A stretch of 37,626 bases of DNA, from positions 1-37,626 of the forward strand of contig JAITXE010000079.1 in the NCBI GenBank assembly GCA_031284925.1. Direction: 5' to 3'. The notes beneath the pieces are model-generated. The model was not told the origin of the DNA and made no database searches. It was given only the letters and a program-made list of their open reading frames with translations. This DNA comes from Methanobrevibacter sp. GTDB lineage: Archaea > Methanobacteriota > Methanobacteria > Methanobacteriales > Methanobacteriaceae. The translations under genes and the position numbers were made by a program. The first letter of the stretch is position 1. Each line of letters begins with the position of its first letter. Shown here one piece after another: positions 31,498 to 37,626 of this stretch.

Positions 31498-32565
31498 ATG
31501 ACAAATAGGATTTCAGATAGAAAGTTAGAACACTTATTAACATGCGAACATTATGATGTTCAATTTAAGAATAAGAAATCTGGCTTTGATGATATTGATT
31601 TCATTCACCATGGATTGCCTGATATAGATATGGAAAAAATAGACCTTTCCACTAAAGAGTTTGGGAAAAAATTGGACATTCCCTTATTTATAACGGCTAT
31701 TACAGGAGGTCATCCAAAAACAGCAACCATAAATAAAGACTTAGCTATTGTAGCTGAAAATGAAAAAATAGGGCTTGGACTTGGAAGTCAAAGAGCAGCT
31801 ATTGAAAATCCAGAACTAGAATATACTTATAATATTGCACGTGAGAATGCTCCTTCAACTATTCTAATTGGTAATATTGGGGCTTCTCAAGTTGAGTATG
31901 CTAGTAAGGCAGTTGAGATTCTTGATGCAGATATTTTAGCTATTCATCTAAATCCACTTCAAGAAGCTATTCAACCAGAAGGGGAGGTTGATTCAATAGG
32001 AGTTGCCGATTCAATTGAAAAAATTGTTGATAGTGTGGATGTTCCTGTTATGGTTAAAGAAACTGGGTCAGGAATTTCAGCTGAAAATGCTAAACTACTT
32101 GAAAGTAAAAATATAAATTTTATAGACCTTGCTGGTGCTGGTGGTACAAGCTGGGCTGGTGTTGAAACCTATAGATTAAAAGATAAATATCTTGGTGAAT
32201 TATTCTGGGATTGGGGTATTCCAACTGCAGTTAGTACAGTTGAACTATCTAATTCAGTTAATATACCAATAATTTCATCTGGAGGAATTCGTTCAGGTTT
32301 GGATGCTGCTAAAGCAATAGCTTTAGGTGCTGATGCTGTAGGAATGGCACTCCCATTTCTTAAAAATGTAGCTGTTGGCGAAGATGCTCTTATTAAGCTT
32401 ATTCAAAACTTTAAACAATCTTTGAAACTCGCAATGTTTTTAGTTGGCGCTTCAAATATTAATGAACTTAAAAAATCTAATTTAGTAATTAAAGGCGAAA
32501 CGTGGATGTGGTTAAATGAAAGAGGATTTAACACAAAAAAATATACTAGGAGGAACATAATTTGA
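31498..32565 (+). CDS. fni: Type 2 isopentenyl-diphosphate delta-isomerase
   Basis: [63 protein letters not shown]. Confidence 0.95.
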   Translation: MTNRISDRKLEHLLTCEHYDVQFKNKKSGFDDIDFIHHGLPDIDMEKIDLSTKEFGKKLDIPLFITAITGGHPKTATINKDLAIVAENEKIGLGLGSQRAAIENPELEYTYNIARENAPSTILIGNIGASQVEYASKAVEILDADILAIHLNPLQEAIQPEGEVDSIGVADSIEKIVDSVDVPVMVKETGSGISAENAKLLESKNINFIDLAGAGGTSWAGVETYRLKDKYLGELFWDWGIPTAVSTVELSNSVNIPIISSGGIRSGLDAAKAIALGADAVGMALPFLKNVAVGEDALIKLIQNFKQSLKLAMFLVGASNINELKKSNLVIKGETWMWLNERGFNTKKYTRRNII

Positions 32566-33920
32566 CTGTAGAAGTAATTGCAATTGGTGGTTATGAAGAA
32601 GTTGGAAAAAACATGACTGCCGTAAAGATAGGTGATGAAGTAGTCATCTTTGATATGGGTATTCATTTAGATAGGATTAATCTTCATGAGGATACTGATA
32701 TAGATAGAATGCATAGTTTGGATTTAATTAAAAAAGGAGTGATTCCTGATGATCAATTGATGAGAGAAGTTGATGGTAAGGTAATAGGAATAGTCTTTAC
32801 CCATGGTCACCTTGACCATATTGGTGCTGTTGCTAAACTTGCACATAGATATAACGCACCTATAATAGCTACACCTTATACAACAGCCCTTATAGAAAGG
32901 ACTATTAAAGGGGAACGTAAATTTGAGGTGAGAAATCCAATACATCCTTTAAATTCAGGAAGTAAACTAAAATTGTCTGATAAAATAACTTTAGAATTAA
33001 TACGAGTTACTCACAGTATTCCTCAAGCAGCTATTGCAGCACTTCATACTCCTGAAGGAACAATTGTATATGCAAATGATTTTAAATTTGATAATCATCA
33101 AAAAATTTCTCCACCACCAGATTATGATAGATTAAGAGAAATAGGTAAAAAAGGAGTTTTAGTTCTTATTGTAGAATCAACAGATATTAATCGTTTTGAC
33201 CAGGTTAGAACCCCCTCTGAAAGAATAGCTAAGAATTTACTTGAAGATTTAATGGAAGCACCTCTTGTTGAGAAGAAAGGAATGATAATAACAACATTTT
33301 CCTCACACATTGAAAGAATACAAACTATTGCAGATATTGCTAAAAATTCTGATAGAGAAATTTTATTCTTAGGTAGATCAATGGAGAGATTTTGTGGTTT
33401 AGCACAATCTTTAGGTATTTTAGATTTACCTGATAATGTAAAAATTATTGGAAAATCAAGATCAATTAATGAAGCACTTAGAATGGCTAATGAAAACAGA
33501 GAAAAGTATTTGATTGTTGCAACAGGACATCAAGGAGAACCAGATGCATTACTTCCAAGAATTGCAAAAGGAAAAACTCCATTTGAGATAAAATCAGGAG
33601 ATAACGTTATTATTTCAGCATCAATCATACCAAGTCCAACTAATGCAGCAAATAGACATCTTATGGAAAGAAGATTAAAGCTTAAAGGTGCAAGAATTTA
33701 TCCAAATGCACATGTTTCAGGACATGCTGGACGTGAAGATCATAGAGATTTCATAAGAATGCTCAAACCACAAAATATAATTCCTGCTCATGGTGATTTA
33801 TCAATGTTATCATTATATGGCGAATTAGCAGAGGAAGAAGGATACAGAATAGGAGGTAATGTATATATATTAAGAAATGGTCAAGCACAAGTTTTCAATG
33901 ACACACTTGGTGGATATTAA
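32562..33920 (+). CDS. RNase J-like metallo-beta-lactamase/beta-CASP ribonuclease (TTG start)
   Basis: [44 protein letters not shown]; overlaps fni stop, AGGAGG upstream. Confidence 0.93.
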   Translation: MTVEVIAIGGYEEVGKNMTAVKIGDEVVIFDMGIHLDRINLHEDTDIDRMHSLDLIKKGVIPDDQLMREVDGKVIGIVFTHGHLDHIGAVAKLAHRYNAPIIATPYTTALIERTIKGERKFEVRNPIHPLNSGSKLKLSDKITLELIRVTHSIPQAAIAALHTPEGTIVYANDFKFDNHQKISPPPDYDRLREIGKKGVLVLIVESTDINRFDQVRTPSERIAKNLLEDLMEAPLVEKKGMIITTFSSHIERIQTIADIAKNSDREILFLGRSMERFCGLAQSLGILDLPDNVKIIGKSRSINEALRMANENREKYLIVATGHQGEPDALLPRIAKGKTPFEIKSGDNVIISASIIPSPTNAANRHLMERRLKLKGARIYPNAHVSGHAGREDHRDFIRMLKPQNIIPAHGDLSMLSLYGELAEEEGYRIGGNVYILRNGQAQVFNDTLGGY

Positions 33921-33968
33921 TGCCTTCATATTTCTTAAAAATCATTTAGATTATAATTTAAATATAGT

Positions 33969-33988
33969 TTAGAATTTATATATTCTAA
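33969..33988 (+). terminator. Candidate terminator hairpin after the RNase J gene (TTAGAAT-TTATAT-ATTCTAA), then a T-rich run
   Basis: Perfect 7-bp inverted repeat with ATTTTTATT downstream; A/T-rich, so weak. Confidence 0.35.
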
Positions 33989-34393
33989 TAACAATTATTT
34001 TTATTAAATTTAATATATTCTATTTGTGCTATTTATTTGTTGGATACATTCGTTAAAATATAATTATTTTTAGTAATTATAGTTTATTTTATTTTTAAAA
34101 TAAGTTATTTACAAATATAAACTTAATATATTAATTTCAAACATTAGTATATTTCTTATATTAAAGAGATTATTAGAGTTGTTATTTTTAATATCAATAA
34201 ATTTAAGGAAAAAATTTAGTTTTAAATCTATCTTATAGTGAAAAGGGGCAATAATTAACTTTAAAAAACATGAAAATAAGAAAGTTCATAGCTCAGATTT
34301 TTTACTTCTATCAGACACCTTGGTAGTGAAAATTTTATATTGAGGGTACTGTAAACTTTAAAATAAGTTAAATATGGGGTGTAATTTATCAAT

Positions 34394-36385
34394 ATGAAGA
34401 TAATAATATTTTTAATTTTTTTCATGTTCTCTCTTGGATCTTTAACTCTTTATTGTTTTAGTGTTAATAACATGGTTGATATTGATAGTATTGTTTCTAA
34501 CATGACATTAGATGAGAAAATTACACAGAAAATTATGCCTGCATTTAGAACATGGAATGAATCAAATGAGAGTGAAGAGAATGTTACTTTGATGACTCCT
34601 GAGTTAGAATCTTATTTAAGAGAATATAAGTTTGGTGGTGTGATTTTATTTGGTATGAATACGAATAAAATTGAAGATATTGTGCATCTTACTTATGATT
34701 ATCAAAGAATATCAGTAAACTCAAGTGGCATACCTATGTTGATTTGTACAGATCAGGAAGGTGGTAATGTTGCTCGTATTGGTGGGGGAACAATGACTCC
34801 GGGGAATATGGCTCTGGGTGCTACCCAAAGTTATGTGGATGGAAAACAGGCTGGTTTAATAATTGGTGAGGAACTTAAATCATTAGGTATTAACACTGAT
34901 TTTGCTCCTGTTATTGATATAAATACAAATTCAAATAATCCTGTGATTGGTCGGCGTTCTTTTAGTTCAAACTCTCAATTAGTATCTTGGATGGGTGGCG
35001 CTTTTTGTGATGGTTTGCATTCAGCTGGAGTTTTATCAACAGGAAAACATTTCCCAGGTCATGGTGATACAGATACAGATTCTCATTCTGGGTTACCAGT
35101 TATTAATAAAACATTAGATCAGTTAAATCAATCTGAATTTATTCCATTTACTAATAATGTTGCTAATTTGGATTGTATTATGACAGCTCATATTACTCTT
35201 CCAAATGTTGATAATTCAACTGGGGGCTTGCATAATATAACTTTACCTGTGACTTTATCATATAAGATTTTAAATGAAATTTTACGGGGTCAAATAAATT
35301 ATAGGGGGGTTATTGTTACAGATGCTATGGAGATGAGTGCAATTAAAGATAATTTCAATGAAAGTAACGCTTTAATCAGGGCTTTCGCTGCAGATGATGA
35401 TATTGTACTTCAACCTTTTGCAGTTTATTCTTATTCTGAAGAAAATAAAACTCAAAGGATGATTAATGATGTGAAAGAAGCTATAATGACAAATAAGTAT
35501 AATTTAACTGAAAAAGAAATAGATGAAAGTGTTAAAAGAATTTTAAAATTGAAACAAAAACAGGGGATTATGAATTTATCACAGTATCAGCAACCAGTTG
35601 AAGATAAGGTTGAAAATGCGAAGAAGATTGTGGGATCTGTTAAACATCATGAAACTGAGAGAAAAATAAGTGATGATTCTATAACTCTTCTTAAAAATGA
35701 TAAAAATCAATTACCATGGAAGAGAACACAAGAAATAGGTGAGAAAACTTTATTTTTATCACCACTTGAATCTTCAAAAAATAGTATTCAATTTGGTATT
35801 AATAGGTTAAAGAATGATAATATTTTGTCAAATAATTATAATTATGATATTGAGTACTATCAATCTGATATTGATTATTATTCATTAAATGATCAAATTA
35901 GTTTTTGGAGAGATAAATTAAAGGATTATGATAAAATTGTTTTAATTACATTAATGAATTCTACTTCACAAAACACTGATAATAGTATTCCTAAAATTAT
36001 TTTAAAAGTTGCAAAGGAAGAAAATAAAGATACTACTCTCTGCTCTTCAGGGATTCCTTATGATGTTGCAAACTATAGAGAGGATGTGGATGTGATAACT
36101 GCATGTTATGGTAATAGGGGGCATGATGTTACAGATCCATCATCATCAAGTTTATCTTATGAACCAAACATACCCAGCTTAATTGATGTTATTTTTGGTT
36201 ATTGTAAACCAGAAGGATATTTCCCTGTTGATGCTTATAAGATAAATCTAGATGGAAGTCATGATTTTAATGAAATTATTTATCCTTTTGGTTGGAGAGT
36301 AGAAATAGAAAACAATACTCCAGAAAATAACATTTTAATCTCTTCTGATTTTAATAATAATAAAAAAAATACCTTATTTAGTTAA
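34394..36385 (+). CDS. Secreted glycoside hydrolase family 3, beta-N-acetylhexosaminidase (NagZ)-like
   Basis: N-terminal hydrophobic signal MKIIIFLIFFMFSLGSLTLYCF; DQEGGNVARIGG; KHFPGHGDTDTDSHSGLP; GVIVTDAMEMSAI; C-terminal extension ending in PFGWRVE. Confidence 0.92.
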   Translation: MKIIIFLIFFMFSLGSLTLYCFSVNNMVDIDSIVSNMTLDEKITQKIMPAFRTWNESNESEENVTLMTPELESYLREYKFGGVILFGMNTNKIEDIVHLTYDYQRISVNSSGIPMLICTDQEGGNVARIGGGTMTPGNMALGATQSYVDGKQAGLIIGEELKSLGINTDFAPVIDINTNSNNPVIGRRSFSSNSQLVSWMGGAFCDGLHSAGVLSTGKHFPGHGDTDTDSHSGLPVINKTLDQLNQSEFIPFTNNVANLDCIMTAHITLPNVDNSTGGLHNITLPVTLSYKILNEILRGQINYRGVIVTDAMEMSAIKDNFNESNALIRAFAADDDIVLQPFAVYSYSEENKTQRMINDVKEAIMTNKYNLTEKEIDESVKRILKLKQKQGIMNLSQYQQPVEDKVENAKKIVGSVKHHETERKISDDSITLLKNDKNQLPWKRTQEIGEKTLFLSPLESSKNSIQFGINRLKNDNILSNNYNYDIEYYQSDIDYYSLNDQISFWRDKLKDYDKIVLITLMNSTSQNTDNSIPKIILKVAKEENKDTTLCSSGIPYDVANYREDVDVITACYGNRGHDVTDPSSSSLSYEPNIPSLIDVIFGYCKPEGYFPVDAYKINLDGSHDFNEIIYPFGWRVEIENNTPENNILISSDFNNNKKNTLFS

Positions 36386-36649
36386 TAATTCATAGATTAA
36401 TCTTAAAAATACTAGTTGTTCCATGATTATCTTATTAATTATATTGTTTTTAATATGTTTTGTTATTCTGAAAAAGAAGTTTTAACTAATATTCCTTCTT
36501 GATGATTATTTATAGTTAAATTTTTTTACTCTCATGATAAATTATTTATAGTAAAAATAATATCATTAATATATATTTAATAAGTAAAAAAAGTTAAATA
36601 ATATTGATTTGGTAGGAAATTTATATATTGTTGAAGTTAAATCTAGGTA

Positions 36650-37032
36650 TTGTGTAGTATAATACTATTTTTAATAGTCATTAATATAAATTGTTTATTT
36701 GCACTTAGTGAGGATAATATCAGCTTAAGGGGATCTAATTATTTTGAATCATCTATTTTAATGGAATGTGGTTGTGGGGTTCTCATATGAACAAAACTAA
36801 TTTAAATGAGCTTAAATCGTACGGAATAGATAATATACTAATTCATGAAGATGCTTTCACACGAAATTCTCCTGATAATGTTAAAAAATGGATTGATGAA
36901 GCTAATGGTTTAGATATTAAAGTTCATATATGGATTCAATGTTTTTATAAAGATGAGAACTGGTTGAAACCTATTTTAGAGAATAGATCTATTAATCGGA
37001 CACGTTTTGATGAGATTATTGATAAGTTGTGA
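36650..37032 (+). pseudogene. Frameshifted, truncated secreted-protein relic (glycosidase-like TIM-barrel N-terminus)
   Basis: Frame 1: signal-peptide-like CSIILFLIVININCLFALSEDNISLRGSNYFESSIL; shifted frame: NGMWLWGSHMNKTNLNELKSYGIDNILIHEDAF...KVHIWIQCFYKDENWLKPIL, stops at 37032. Confidence 0.55.
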
Positions 37033-37278
37033 ATTATAATCTATTGGAAAAAATAGTTAAGCATCTTTATTACAGGATATATGCATTCTTAATGAGGAAT
37101 TTTAAAAGATTTTTTTTCTTTTACAAACATTTGATTTATTTTATCAAATTTATTCTTAAAAAAATTGTACATCAATTTTTTTGCATTGAAAACTTTTATT
37201 CAATTTATTTATTTTAAAAATTCTAATTCATAAAATTAACAATATTTAATAAAAATAATTATCAAAAAAATTAGTTGT

Positions 37279-37626
37279 TCATGAGAGAATTATTAAAAGG
37301 ATTTCTATTGCTCTGATAATTATAAATAATGAGCTTAGATGGATTATTAATATAAATGGGGATCCTGGTGTTCTAAACATTTCTGCTTTTGTAGCAAAAA
37401 ATGGAGCTATCCCTGTTTCACCTGCTATTCCTATGAGAAGTAGTATGGATCCAAAGATAAGCATGGGAGTTGCTGTGATATGGGAAAATTCAAATAGGCT
37501 TAAAGTTCCTGTTGTAGCTAATATTATGGCACCTCCACCGAATAGTGGTAGTGAAGATATCATTGCGATTAATCCATATTGAAATGCAGCATTAAGAACA
37601 CTTATTTGTTTAACAGATGAAACTAT
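37279..37626 (-). CDS. Multi-TM membrane protein, 5' part outside the window; possibly an energy-converting hydrogenase (Eha/Ehb) membrane subunit
   Basis: Minus-strand frame stays open to the window edge ([32 protein letters not shown]...[23 protein letters not shown]...); family assignment is a weak recollection. Confidence 0.5.
   Translation of the reverse strand: MVSSVKQISVLNAAFQYGLIAMISSLPLFGGGAIILATTGTLSLFEFSHITATPMLIFGSILLLIGIAGETGIAPFFATKAEMFRTPGSPFILIIHLSSLFIIIRAIEILLIILS

Noticed and set aside
34200-34393. Riboswitch or short leader peptide before the GH3 gene (e.g. MKIRKFIAQIFYFYQTPW)
   Set aside because: No Shine-Dalgarno close to that ATG and no recognisable aptamer pattern.
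37029-37217. 62-aa + strand ORF
   Set aside because: Phe/Tyr/Lys low-complexity translation of T-rich DNA, not a continuation of the TIM-barrel-like domain upstream, no Shine-Dalgarno.

Overview
The window is an AT-rich archaeal segment, most like Methanobacteriales and probably Methanobrevibacter-like (judged from gene content and order, not from a search). About 2-34 kb is one long, mostly + strand informational superoperon. It runs from a METTL5-like methyltransferase and a SPOUT RNA methyltransferase (MTH1-like), through L3-L4-L23-L2-S19-L22-S3-L29-SUI1-Rnp1-S17-L14-L24-S4e-L5-S14-S8-L6-L32e-L19e-L18-S5-L30-L15-SecY-AdkA-DUF106-L34e-Cmk-L14e-Cbf5, tRNA-Ser(GGA), S13-S4-S11-RpoD-L18e-L13-S9-RpoN-RpoK, enolase, ferredoxin and S2. 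It continues through a frameshifted MEMO1-family gene into the archaeal mevalonate genes (mvk, ipk, fni) and an RNase J-like protein. S14 and RpoN are missing from the supplied ORF track and were found by reading the sequence. After about 34 kb the window becomes accessory: an apparently intact secreted GH3/NagZ-like protein, a frameshifted and truncated secreted-protein relic, and a minus-strand membrane-protein fragment. I found no CRISPR array, no intact mobile element and no convincing new multi-gene system. The best leads are the doubly frameshifted MEMO gene, an 18-nt/hexapeptide tandem-repeat acidic tail on L34e, a near-identical 30-nt repeat in an acidic S3 tail, the methanogen GH3/NagZ, a hairpin-rich leader before S13, and several unusually long non-coding gaps inside a normally compact operon.
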